A stretch of 64,000 bases of DNA. Source: Biomaibacter acetigenes. Its GTDB lineage: Bacteria; Bacillota; Thermosediminibacteria; Thermosediminibacterales; Tepidanaerobacteraceae. The notes under the pieces were generated by a model. The model was given only the letters and a program-made list of their open reading frames with translations, was not told where the DNA came from and searched no databases. How positions within the stretch are numbered: position 1 is the stretch's first letter; each line of letters begins with the position of its first letter. Of the stretch, positions 44,336 through 53,565 are shown in pieces. The DNA lies in contig NZ_CP033169.1 in assembly GCF_003691585.1 (NCBI RefSeq), positions 3,286,001 to 3,350,000 on the forward strand. Reading direction: 5' to 3'. The position numbers and the translations under genes are program-made.

Positions 44336-45712
44336 CTATTTATTTAGATAGCTCAGCGGATTTTGGGGATTGCCATTGAGCCGCACCTCAAAGTGCACAT
44401 GAGGCCCCGTAGTCCTTCCAGTAGTTCCTACGGTGGCAATCTGCTGGCCCTTTTCCACCTTATCGCCCACCGATACCAAAATCGAACTGGCATGGGCGTA
44501 ATAAGTTTCAAAACCCCCGCCGTGGTTGATTATCACAAGGTTTCCATAGCTCCCCTTACGACCGGCAAAAGTTACCGTGCCGCTGTTGGAAGCCCTGATG
44601 GGAGTTCCCCTGTCAGCGGCCACATCTATGCCGGTGTGGAATTCCCTGCCCCTGCGTCCAAAGGGTGATGTTATTTTACCTACCGATGGCCACAGGAACC
44701 TGCCGCTGCCCCTGAATGCCACCTCAGCCCTGGTGCCCCGGGCCACTATTCGGGTTACAGGCTCTTTCAGCACCTTTTCGCTAAGGACCTCCTGGCCAAC
44801 CTTGATGCCGTTTTTATAGACAACCTGGGCGGCCACTTCCTTTGTGCCGTTTTCACCGGGCTGTTTTACCTTCTGGTCCCACTTCCACATTGTGTCATCT
44901 TTCACTACCTGGGTTTCAAAGGCTAAGGGCTCCTGGTATGTAACTTTCTTTGTAACCGTGACATCAAGGAGAGGTTTGATGGATTTAAGATTTATAACTT
45001 CTCCCAGAGCCAGCTTATTTTCAGACTTTAACTGTGGATTGGCCTTTATGAGGTCATCCAGCGGCATGTTCTGTTCTTTAGCTATGGTCCAGAGTGTATC
45101 TCCCTGCTTGACCTTGTATGTCGCAAGCTCAAGAGTGCCTTTTAGAATCAGGTTCTTCGCGGCTTCTGCAGTAATTATCTCGTCCGGATTTACGAACTTT
45201 TCAACAAGTTTTACGCTGTTTGACACCTCTATTTTCACCAGTTCCCCCGGCGACATATTTACGTAATAATCCTTGATTCCCTGAAGCACCGCATCGGCGG
45301 TGGCCTTATCCTTTACCAATGCCACCTGCTGCCCGTCGATATCGATGGCAACGGCTTTCACCCGCACCGAAAGCACTTTGTTGAGTTTATCCACCAGTTC
45401 CTGCTCCGTATCCACTTTTTGACCCAGCGCCCTTACAGGGGTAACCTGGATATCCTGGATAAACTCAATGTCTGCCCCCAGCCTATCCTGATACTTTAAT
45501 CTAAGTTCATCTTTTATTTTGTCGATGATTTTGCTGTCACTTACATTCCCTATGGTTTTACCATCCACACTGATCGCATAAACGCTTCGGTTCAATATAT
45601 ATGTCAAAAGCGAAAACACGGCCAGCGTACAGCACAGGGCTGCAATCAAGATTTTCTTTTTATTATCCACCTTGCCCCAATAGTAAAACCCCCCTAGTCT
45701 GGGTAACTTCAT
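44336..45712 (-). CDS. Membrane-anchored M23 peptidoglycan hydrolase with LysM and G5 domains
   Basis: A 458-residue protein: N-terminal anchor (LIAALCCTLAVFSLLTYIL), a coiled/unknown region to ~190, LysM (YKVKQGDTLWTIAKEQNMP, ~199-245), G5 (~250-320) and a C-terminal M23 LytM domain with zinc ligands in FHTGIDVAADRGTP and HVHFEVR. It would cleave cross-bridges or stem peptides in the wall. A four-hexamer WalR array lies just upstream (45784-45822), as expected for a WalR-controlled hydrolase. It is the most likely direct target of WalRK in this window. Confidence 0.92.
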   Translation of the reverse strand: MKLPRLGGFYYWGKVDNKKKILIAALCCTLAVFSLLTYILNRSVYAISVDGKTIGNVSDSKIIDKIKDELRLKYQDRLGADIEFIQDIQVTPVRALGQKVDTEQELVDKLNKVLSVRVKAVAIDIDGQQVALVKDKATADAVLQGIKDYYVNMSPGELVKIEVSNSVKLVEKFVNPDEIITAEAAKNLILKGTLELATYKVKQGDTLWTIAKEQNMPLDDLIKANPQLKSENKLALGEVINLKSIKPLLDVTVTKKVTYQEPLAFETQVVKDDTMWKWDQKVKQPGENGTKEVAAQVVYKNGIKVGQEVLSEKVLKEPVTRIVARGTRAEVAFRGSGRFLWPSVGKITSPFGRRGREFHTGIDVAADRGTPIRASNSGTVTFAGRKGSYGNLVIINHGGGFETYYAHASSILVSVGDKVEKGQQIATVGTTGRTTGPHVHFEVRLNGNPQNPLSYLNK

Positions 45713-45783
45713 CCCCCCACTCCTTTCTTAAAAGTTTTTTATCTTTCTATCCCGGACCCGCTAAAGCCCCGGTTTATATATTT

Positions 45784-45822
45784 TGTAAAATCAATGTAAC
45801 ATCTCTGTAACATATTTGTAAT
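45784..45822. promoter_or_regulatory. Four-hexamer WalR box array upstream of the M23 hydrolase
   Basis: TGTAAA, TGTAAC, TGTAAC and TGTAAT begin at 45784, 45795, 45806 and 45817, each fitting TGTWAH with 5-bp spacers, i.e. one per 11 bp. It is ~75 bp upstream of the M23 start; the hexamers read on the plus strand, opposite to the gene. Confidence 0.75.
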
Positions 45823-45837
45823 ATATTATATTCGCTG

Positions 45838-46734
45838 TCAATATAGATTTTCCTTCCTGAATTGTAATTTATATTGATGTTTTTTTTCTATCAATACCAT
45901 AAAAAGCCCTACAAACATGATTAGTATGCCAATGATGGAATTTTTGCTGGGGACTTCCCCTAGTATCACAAGCCCCAGAACAACTCCCCCGGTGACCTCC
46001 TGGGTGGAAATCAAGTTGGCATAAGTGGGGTGAATATATCTTATCCCGGCATTGTAAAGGGTATGGCCCAGAGTAGTGGGCAAAAGCCCCAGCAGCACCA
46101 GCGCCCCCCACTGTTTCAATGTATCTGGCAACACAAACTGCGGCAGAGACCAGGGAAGCAAAAACATCGCCGCCAGGAAATACACCCAGAATACATATTT
46201 TAAGAGCGGGTAATTGTTTCTTTCTTTCCGCCCGGCCACCGAGTAAAGGGCAAGACACAGTGCCGAAGCTAAGGCCATAATGTCCCCCAGGATCATTTTT
46301 TGAGTCAATACCGGTTCAAACCCAGCTAAGATAATAATTCCCAATATTACTATAATTATACCTATGTATTTGTAAGCCGGTATTCTTTCCTTTAGTAACG
46401 CCGCAGTAAGCACGGTTATCATGATGGGCGCCGTGTAGACAAGGCTCAGGGAATGGGCGATGGTGGTGTACATCACCGAACCTATATAGAACAGAAAGTG
46501 AAAGGATGTGATCAAACCATAGATGAGGAATTTAGGCACATCCTGCCGTTCCAGGGGAAGACTTATTCCTGCTGCCCGGGAGGCAGCCAGAATGAAAAGT
46601 GCCCCGAAAAGCATCCTGAAAAAAGCTATTTCGCCTACCGGCAAACCCTCAGCCAGTCGTGTTAGGACCGGGCTTGTCCCGAAAAAAATGGTGCCTAAGG
46701 CGGTAAGTAAAATGCCCTTTCTGTAATGGTTCAT
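45838..46734 (-). CDS. EamA/DMT-family transporter
   Basis: A 298-residue protein with two EamA repeats (LTALGTIFFGTSPVLTRL opens the first, and the second holds LISTQEVTGGVVLGLVILGE). Around ten helices are evident. The C-terminus is basic (IEKKHQYKLQFRKE). Not closely related to the gene at 10409. Substrate unknown. The M23 WalR array lies immediately downstream of its stop. Confidence 0.87.
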   Translation of the reverse strand: MNHYRKGILLTALGTIFFGTSPVLTRLAEGLPVGEIAFFRMLFGALFILAASRAAGISLPLERQDVPKFLIYGLITSFHFLFYIGSVMYTTIAHSLSLVYTAPIMITVLTAALLKERIPAYKYIGIIIVILGIIILAGFEPVLTQKMILGDIMALASALCLALYSVAGRKERNNYPLLKYVFWVYFLAAMFLLPWSLPQFVLPDTLKQWGALVLLGLLPTTLGHTLYNAGIRYIHPTYANLISTQEVTGGVVLGLVILGEVPSKNSIIGILIMFVGLFMVLIEKKHQYKLQFRKENLY

Positions 46735-46830
46735 TTCCTCAGCTCCCTTCTAATCTTTTCCAACTTTAAACTCAATACAACTATTCAGCATCATACGCTT
46801 CACATCCGGCCTCTCACTTCCCACATCGCC

Positions 46831-48341
46831 TCAGGCGGCTTTATGCAGAGGTTGTGTGTTTTTTAACATCTTATTGTATATATAGTCGGTCCAGTCGGCG
46901 CCAGTGGCCTTGTTTACAGCTTTTATAAAATCCGCAGTGGTGGCGTTTTTATAGATATTTTGCCTGAAATAGAAGCGCAGCGCCTCACGGAACTTTTCTT
47001 TACCTATGCTGCTTTCCAGCTGCTTTAGCATGATAGCTCCCCGTGAATAAACTATGGCATCATATTCCCCCCAGGTGCCGAATTCCTCAAGAGGTCTCAA
47101 TACCGGCCCCGGTAGACGTCCCAGGCTTTGCTCATAAAATCTATATGGATTATATATGAAATCTTCATATATCCTCTGGCCGGTTTTACGGCCATACACA
47201 TTTTCATAGTAAAGCACAGTGGAATATTCGGTCAAGGCCTCATCCAACCAGGGCTCCTTCACTTCGTTGTTGCCCACAAGGCCGTACCCACCACTGGTGG
47301 GCGGTCTCGTGGACCACCACATACTCTAAAAGATCCCCGTCATTGTAAAATTGGCGGCCTATCATGACAAGATTGGGATACTCCATGCCCCCTATGTAAA
47401 AATCCGATGCCGCCACGGTATATTCTTTATATGGATATTTCGCGAAATATTCACTGTAAAATTTTATGGCTTTTTTTGCATATTCCAATGCCTTCTTGCC
47501 ATATACCGCATCTTCCTTCATATAAAAGGAAGTAATCTTCACACCGTCGACCATATCCGAAGCTGTCTGAAACTTACTGCCGGCCACCCAGGCAAAATCC
47601 CGAACAAGCCCGGTTTTGAAAGTCCAGATGTTGTAGGCACCGTCCTGCTTTTTATCCGAAAGGCTCCCGCCGGCGGCTATGGTATATTCCTTCGGCGCCT
47701 TTATCTTTACTTCATAAAGCCCCACATCACTGTAAAAGGGGTCCCCTACCGCATAGTAAGGGTCCTTGTTCCAGCCGTTTTCATCATATACCGCCAGGAT
47801 GGGATACCAGTTGGCGATATTGTATGTGTTTTGGCCGTATCCGAAGCGGCCGTAGGAGGGTGGAATAACCTCGGTAAATTCCAGGGTGAGCTTTATCTGC
47901 TGCTGGGGCTTTAAAGGCTTATCCAGTACAACTTTCAATATGGTATCTTCCACTTCATATTCCAGCGGTCCCGAGACCCCCGTAACTTTTTTTATATTTA
48001 TATATCCCGGAGAAAAGCCGTCGGGATAAGCGGATGCAAACTCGGTCTTAGGAAAGGGAGCCGCATCCGGTGTCTTAAAAGCATTGGGATACAGGTGGAA
48101 ATAAAGCTCCGTAAGTTCCACCATTTCCGTATTTTTTATGATTACCTCCTGGGTGCCCTCTATCCTTTTTTCATCAGGGTCAAAGTCCACATCGATGATG
48201 TACCCTCGGGCAGTCTTTTGCTATGCGCCGGGCCGCACTCTCCTCAAAATCCGAAGGCTCTCTTAAAAAACCGTAATATGTAGCCACCAGTAAAATTAGT
48301 ATGATTGCGGCGATTCCCAGCCTTTTTTTATTCACATGCAT
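46831..48341 (-). pseudogene. M1-family membrane metallopeptidase, two frameshifts
   Basis: Three frames cover one aminopeptidase-N-like protein. The first (48341 down to ~48215) gives an N-terminal membrane helix (LGIAAIILILLVATYYGFL); the second (to ~47285) the N-terminal beta domain and the zinc motif HETAHQWW; the third (to 46831) YGLVGNNEVKEPWLDEALTE with the third zinc ligand Glu, and the C-terminal helices. At ~47290 TGGTGGG has one extra G compared with an uninterrupted frame, and another extra base lies at ~48215. All domains are otherwise well preserved, so the lesions are recent or are sequencing errors. Confidence 0.75.
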
Positions 48342-48652
48342 CCGCCTTTCTTCAGTAAACTTTAAACTTTGCTGTCGGGTATTTTTCGAGGTTTGAAGTT
48401 TCAAAAAAGCTTGGTATAAAAACCAAGTCATAAATCATGAGATGTATAAAAGCAGCGATAAGCTGTATCGTCGGTGCCCTTGATTTAGAACAATCAAATA
48501 AAATTCGATGACGTGACTATTTAATTGTATTAACATGATTTTATTTTTATTCTCGCCTGATTTCTGCAAAGAATAAACTTTGTAAAATTTTTACCATATC
48601 TTTTTTAAAAAATAATAGTAAGTTAGTTCATAAGGATATCAAAGATGCAAAC
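48342..48652. other. Intergenic region, no gene seen
   Basis: AT-rich DNA between the M1 pseudogene and the hxlR gene. It would hold the M1 promoter. No frame with a ribosome site and no clear structure were found. Confidence 0.35.
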
Positions 48653-49048
48653 CTACGACAATCGTGATAAAACATCTTTCATATTTTGCTCACACAGATT
48701 ATATTTCATCTTGTATCCGAAGTAATTATTTTTATCGGCCCACTCACACATCATATCAAGGATGGGTATGACCTCTCTGCCCTTATCCGTGATGGAATAC
48801 TCGACCCTTATTGGAACTTCAGGGTAAATCTTTCTTTTAATAAGTTGATTCATCTCAAGTTCTCTTAACTGTTTTGTCAGGATTCTGTGGGTTATATCCG
48901 GAATCAAATGCTGAAGCTGACCGAACCTGAGAGTGCCGCATTCTCCCAGAAACCATAATATCAAAGGCTTCCATTTGCCGCCTATTACACTGAAAGCAAC
49001 TTCTATCTCGCATGTGGCTTCTTTTGTCTTCTTACTCTTTTCGGTCAC
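48653..49048 (-). CDS. HxlR-family transcriptional regulator
   Basis: A 131-residue winged-helix protein. CEIEVAFSVIGGKWKPLILW (with the conserved Cys13) and FGQLQHLIPDITHRILTKQL are the HxlR domain, ending YSITDKGREVIPILDMMCEW. Members often sense aldehydes or oxidants through the Cys and regulate a divergent oxidoreductase gene; here the divergent neighbour is an iron-dependent alcohol dehydrogenase. A 22-bp imperfect palindrome lies in its promoter. Confidence 0.9.
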   Translation of the reverse strand: MTEKSKKTKEATCEIEVAFSVIGGKWKPLILWFLGECGTLRFGQLQHLIPDITHRILTKQLRELEMNQLIKRKIYPEVPIRVEYSITDKGREVIPILDMMCEWADKNNYFGYKMKYNLCEQNMKDVLSRLS

Positions 49049-49071
49049 AATTATCCCTCACTTTTACATAT

Positions 49072-49093
49072 ATAGTATCATACATGTTACTAT
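49072..49093. promoter_or_regulatory. Candidate HxlR operator over the hxlR promoter
   Basis: ATAGTA and TACTAT half-sites in inverted orientation with a 10-bp centre. It overlaps a minus-strand TTGATA-N17-TACTAT promoter for hxlR and is ~20 bp from the plus-strand promoter of the dehydrogenase. Confidence 0.45.
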
Positions 49094-49112
49094 CTATCAA
49101 TAAAGTGCACTC

Positions 49113-49141
49113 TTGTTAAAGTACAAAGTAAATACTATACT
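49113..49141 (+). promoter_or_regulatory. Promoter of the iron alcohol dehydrogenase gene
   Basis: TTGTTA (49113-49118), 17-bp spacer, TATACT (49136-49141). The resulting leader would be ~155 nt and contains CCCA/TGGG hairpin-like sequence at 49248-49262. Confidence 0.5.
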
Positions 49142-49303
49142 ATAATATGGCAATTTCCCATTACGATATTTAGTTTTCATTCCTCCGAAAGTGACACATA
49201 ATAATTTAGGTTACTACAAAATGTGTTAAACTTTTTGCATAAAAACCCCATCGCCGGTGGGAGATGCTGAAAGTGAAACTATAAATCAACAGGAGGTATT
49301 TTC

Positions 49304-50482
49304 ATGAGATTTAATTACCACATGCCGACAAAAATCTTATTTGGCCCCGGAAAACTGAATGACCTTTCAAAGGAAACGCTGCCGGGGAAAAAAGCCTTAA
49401 TAGTGATTTCCTCGGGAAAATCTATGAAAAACAACGGTTACCTTGACCGCCTGGTAGAAATCCTGGACCGTCAGGGCATAGAGCATGTCCTGTTTGACAG
49501 GATCCTGCCCAATCCCATCAAATCTCACGTCATGGAAGGTGCGGCTCTTGCAAAAAGCCAGGGTTGTGATTTTGTGATAGGCCTCGGCGGCGGCAGCAGT
49601 ATCGACTCGGCAAAGAGCATTGCCGTCATGGCCAAAAACCCTGGAGATTACTGGGATTATGTAAGCGGCGGAACGGGCAAGGGAATGCCCGCAGCAAACG
49701 GCGCCCTTCCCATCGTTGCCATCACCACCACAGCCGGAACAGGCACCGAAGCCGATCCCTGGACGGTCATAACCAAAGAGGAAACCAATGAAAAGATCGG
49801 TTATGGCAACTCTTACACCTTCCCGACACTATCTGTGGTAGACCCCGAGCTTATGCTGACCGTACCCAAACATCTCACGGCATATCAGGGGTTCGATGCA
49901 CTCTTCCACTCCACGGAAGGTTATATCGCAAATATAGCAACACCCATCAGTGATGCATATGCTCTAAAAAGCATCGAATTGATAGCAAAATATTTGCCAT
50001 TATGTGTTAAAGACGGAAATAATATAGAGGCGCGCACCCAGGTAGCCTTAGCCAATACCCTTTCCGGGTTTGTAGAATCCACATCGAGCTGCACCTCGGA
50101 GCATTCTATGGAACATGCCCTCAGCGCTTATCATCCGGAGCTTCCCCATGGTGCCGGACTCATCATGCTGTCGGAGGCTTATTACACTTTCTTCGCATCC
50201 AAAGTGCCGGACAGGTTCGTAGCCATGGCAAGGGCCATGGGCGTGGACGTTGACTCACTTGCGCCCGAGGATCGTCCCATGTCTTTTGTAAAGGCATTAA
50301 TCAAGCTTCAGGAAGATTGCGGTGTACGGGATCTTAAGATGTCCGACTATGGCATCAAAAAAGAAGATATCCCCGAGCTTGCCGAAAATGCCCGCAAAAC
50401 CATGGGCGGATTGTTTGAAGCAGATCCCTATTCTCTATCCCTGGACGAGACCATAGAAATAATGACAAATGCATATAAATAA
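49304..50482 (+). CDS. Iron-containing alcohol dehydrogenase
   Basis: A 392-residue group III dehydrogenase. GLGGGSSIDSAKSIA binds the NAD(P) phosphate; the iron ligands are seen in the segment FDALFHSTEGYIA, SEHSMEHALSAYHPELPHGA (His residues). The most similar known types are butanol or lactaldehyde dehydrogenases, but substrate is not determined. The ATG at 49304 follows CAGGAGG. Divergent from an HxlR regulator that probably controls it. Confidence 0.92.
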   Translation: MRFNYHMPTKILFGPGKLNDLSKETLPGKKALIVISSGKSMKNNGYLDRLVEILDRQGIEHVLFDRILPNPIKSHVMEGAALAKSQGCDFVIGLGGGSSIDSAKSIAVMAKNPGDYWDYVSGGTGKGMPAANGALPIVAITTTAGTGTEADPWTVITKEETNEKIGYGNSYTFPTLSVVDPELMLTVPKHLTAYQGFDALFHSTEGYIANIATPISDAYALKSIELIAKYLPLCVKDGNNIEARTQVALANTLSGFVESTSSCTSEHSMEHALSAYHPELPHGAGLIMLSEAYYTFFASKVPDRFVAMARAMGVDVDSLAPEDRPMSFVKALIKLQEDCGVRDLKMSDYGIKKEDIPELAENARKTMGGLFEADPYSLSLDETIEIMTNAYK

Positions 50483-50546
50483 TTAATAAAGTAGGATGCA
50501 ATATCATATACAGTGAAATGGATTTACTAAAGACCAGGAGGAATTT

Positions 50547-50597
50547 TTGATAGACAACGGCATAATATACATCGATGAAGAGAAATTAAGGCGATAA
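50547..50597 (+). CDS. Possible 16-residue peptide or truncated gene
   Basis: The strong site CCAGGAGGAA precedes a TTG at 50547 and a 16-codon frame (MIDNGIIYIDEEKLRR) that ends in TAA at 50595-50597, right before a terminator. It sits 64 bp after the dehydrogenase stop. It may be the surviving start of a deleted gene or a short peptide. Confidence 0.3.
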   Translation: MIDNGIIYIDEEKLRR

Positions 50598-50610
50598 ACT
50601 CGCATAAAGT

Positions 50611-50650
50611 AAAATCCCGGCACCTTATTATTAGGTACCGGGAAGTTTTT
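50611..50650. terminator. Bidirectional terminator between the dehydrogenase and tRNA-Gly
   Basis: CCCGG-C-ACC pairs with GGT-A-CCGGG around a 9-nt loop. TTTTT follows on the plus strand, and a weaker T-rich tract on the minus strand ends the tRNA transcript. Confidence 0.75.
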
Positions 50651-50655
50651 CACTC

Positions 50656-50730
50656 TGGAGCGGAAAACGGGATTCGAACCCGCGACCCTCGGCTTGGGAA
50701 GCCGATGCTCTACCACTGAGCTACTTCCGC
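50656..50730 (-). tRNA. tRNA-Gly (anticodon CCC)
   Basis: Cloverleaf on the minus strand: acceptor GCGGAAG, D-arm GCTCAGTGGTAGAGC, anticodon loop CTTCCCAA, T-arm with GGTTCGAATCC, discriminator T and encoded CCA. Confidence 0.95.
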
Positions 50731-50916
50731 ACATATTAACTTAACTATTTTAATTATAGCAAAATAATCATACAAGTCAAGGTTGTAAAGATAAAATTTC
50801 CGGCTTATGGCCCTGCCGGCCTCTACATGTCTTCTTCGTCGATTTTTAACATCGTAATGAATAATAATATCGGCATAGTTGCAATTTCTATGCCGCTTTC
50901 ATTTATATTCACGAAT

Positions 50917-50991
50917 TGGTGACCCCGGCGGGATTCGAACCCACGTTACCGCCGTGAAAGGGCGATGTCTTAACCACTTGACCACGGGGCC
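50917..50991 (-). tRNA. tRNA-Glu (anticodon TTC)
   Basis: Cloverleaf on the minus strand: acceptor GGCCCCG, D-arm GTCAAGTGGTTAAGAC, anticodon loop CTTTCAC, T-arm GGGTTCGAATCCC, and encoded CCA. Confidence 0.95.
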
Positions 50992-50997
50992 ACAAAA

Positions 50998-51073
50998 TGG
51001 TGAGCCATCCGCGACTCGAACGCGGGACACCCTGATTAAAAGTCAGGTGCTCTGCCGACTGAGCTAATGGCTC
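50998..51073 (-). tRNA. tRNA-Lys (anticodon TTT)
   Basis: Cloverleaf on the minus strand: acceptor GAGCCAT, D-arm GCTCAGTCGGCAGAGC, anticodon loop CTTTTAA, T-arm CGCGTTCGAGTCGCG, discriminator A and encoded CCA. First of the three-tRNA cluster in transcription order. Confidence 0.95.
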
Positions 51074-51116
51074 ACACAAAACGCAAGTATTATACTACTA
51101 TAAAAAATTAAAACTG

Positions 51117-51386
51117 TCAACCCATATTTTCTGCATCTTTTTTGCATTCAGTACCGCACCTGCTGGATAAAGTTACAACCATCACCACATCTCCCGACTT
51201 TCTGCCGGTTTCGTAAAGACACCTTACGGCTTTCCACACTTCTTCGTCTTCGCCCATCAGGATGGTACTCATGGGGTTTACATCCACCTGTATGCCGCAT
51301 GTCTTTAAATTTTTCAGGGCCTCCAGCACGACCTTCTGATATGCGGGATTCCCCAGAGGATAAAGTGATACCTGGCACGACGTCAT
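51117..51386 (-). CDS. MTH1187/YkoF-like thiamine-binding protein
   Basis: An 89-residue protein beginning TSCQVSLYPLGNPAYQKVV and containing VDVNPMSTILMGEDEEVWKA, the pattern of the MTH1187/YqgV thiamine-binding superfamily (ferredoxin-like fold). It probably binds thiamine or a related heterocycle in the cytoplasm. It follows purA by 14 bp in the same direction. The C-terminal CGTECKKDAENMG is not typical. Confidence 0.75.
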   Translation of the reverse strand: MTSCQVSLYPLGNPAYQKVVLEALKNLKTCGIQVDVNPMSTILMGEDEEVWKAVRCLYETGRKSGDVVMVVTLSSRCGTECKKDAENMG

Positions 51387-51400
51387 ATTATCAGCCCCAT

Positions 51401-52696
<1,296 letters not shown>

Positions 52697-52727
52697 TTAT
52701 TGTCTATTAAATAGTCATAATATTTCA

Positions 52728-53534
52728 TTATGCCGCTCCTGCGATGCCCTTAAGAAGGAATCCTATGAGATAAGCGGCGCTGGCGGAAATACCTCCCACA
52801 ACCAGCATTTCGAGACCTCCCAGGTACCACTTTTCGCCGGTTACGAAAACCCGGGCTGCTCCGACGGTAAAAAGGGTTATGCCGGTAATCATCACTGCCG
52901 CCAGAAATTGGTTGGCAGCAAAAATGGGCACATGGGATGAAAGAACATATGCAAGCAGGGGCATGAACCCAGCCACCACAAAAGATATAAAGGTGACTAC
53001 TGCACTTTTCAAAGGTGATGAATCCTCATCTATATATATTCCCAGTTCCTCGGTCATCATGGTATGGATCCACAGGGATTTGTTTGAGGTTATGGCAGCA
53101 ACAAGATTTTCCAGGGTTTCCCCTTCAAGGCCTTTGTTTTTATATATCTGCCGTATCTCTTCCCGTTCTCCTTCGGGATGATTTTCTATTTCCCAGAGTT
53201 CCCTTTCCTCTTCGCTCTTTTGATATTTTCGTTCAGCGCGCCCGGAAAGGAAATCTCCAATGGCCATGGAAAGACCGTCTCCGATAAGGTTGGCGAGCCC
53301 CAGGATAAGTACCACCGCCGCTGAAAGTCCGGCCCCTGCCACACCTGCTACTACCGCAAAGGTGGTAATTATACCGTCGCTGGCACCGTATATGGCGGAA
53401 CCGATATATTTCCCCTGGCCGGTTTTATGCCAGACTTCATTTCCAATCTTTGTTGGATCATGGGCAGCCATGGAAGCGAGTACATCTCTATTTTTATACG
53501 CCTGCCGGGCTTCATCAAGTCTCCTGGTAATCAA
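52728..53534 (-). CDS. VIT1/CCC1-family iron/manganese transporter-like protein
   Basis: A 268-residue membrane protein with about five helices. The first helices carry YGASDGIITTFAVVAGVAGA and NLIGDGLSMAIGDFLSGRAE, the VIT signature with metal-binding Asp and Met. A hydrophilic region rich in Glu (~residues 100-160) would bind metal. Exports iron or manganese from the cytoplasm in homologues. The TTG start at 53534 follows GGGGGG. Confidence 0.88.
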   Translation of the reverse strand: MITRRLDEARQAYKNRDVLASMAAHDPTKIGNEVWHKTGQGKYIGSAIYGASDGIITTFAVVAGVAGAGLSAAVVLILGLANLIGDGLSMAIGDFLSGRAERKYQKSEEERELWEIENHPEGEREEIRQIYKNKGLEGETLENLVAAITSNKSLWIHTMMTEELGIYIDEDSSPLKSAVVTFISFVVAGFMPLLAYVLSSHVPIFAANQFLAAVMITGITLFTVGAARVFVTGEKWYLGGLEMLVVGGISASAAYLIGFLLKGIAGAA

Positions 53535-53565
53535 TCGGAAAACCCCCCTTTTTTATATTATTCTA

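Noticed and set aside
49248-49300. Possible small riboswitch in the alcohol dehydrogenase leader
   Set aside because: Only a short CCCA/TGGG stem is visible; no match to cobalamin, THF, ZTP or other motifs I know.
50504-51067. ORFs with apparently protein-like text across the tRNA cluster
   Set aside because: They cover three well-folded tRNA genes and lack ribosome sites.
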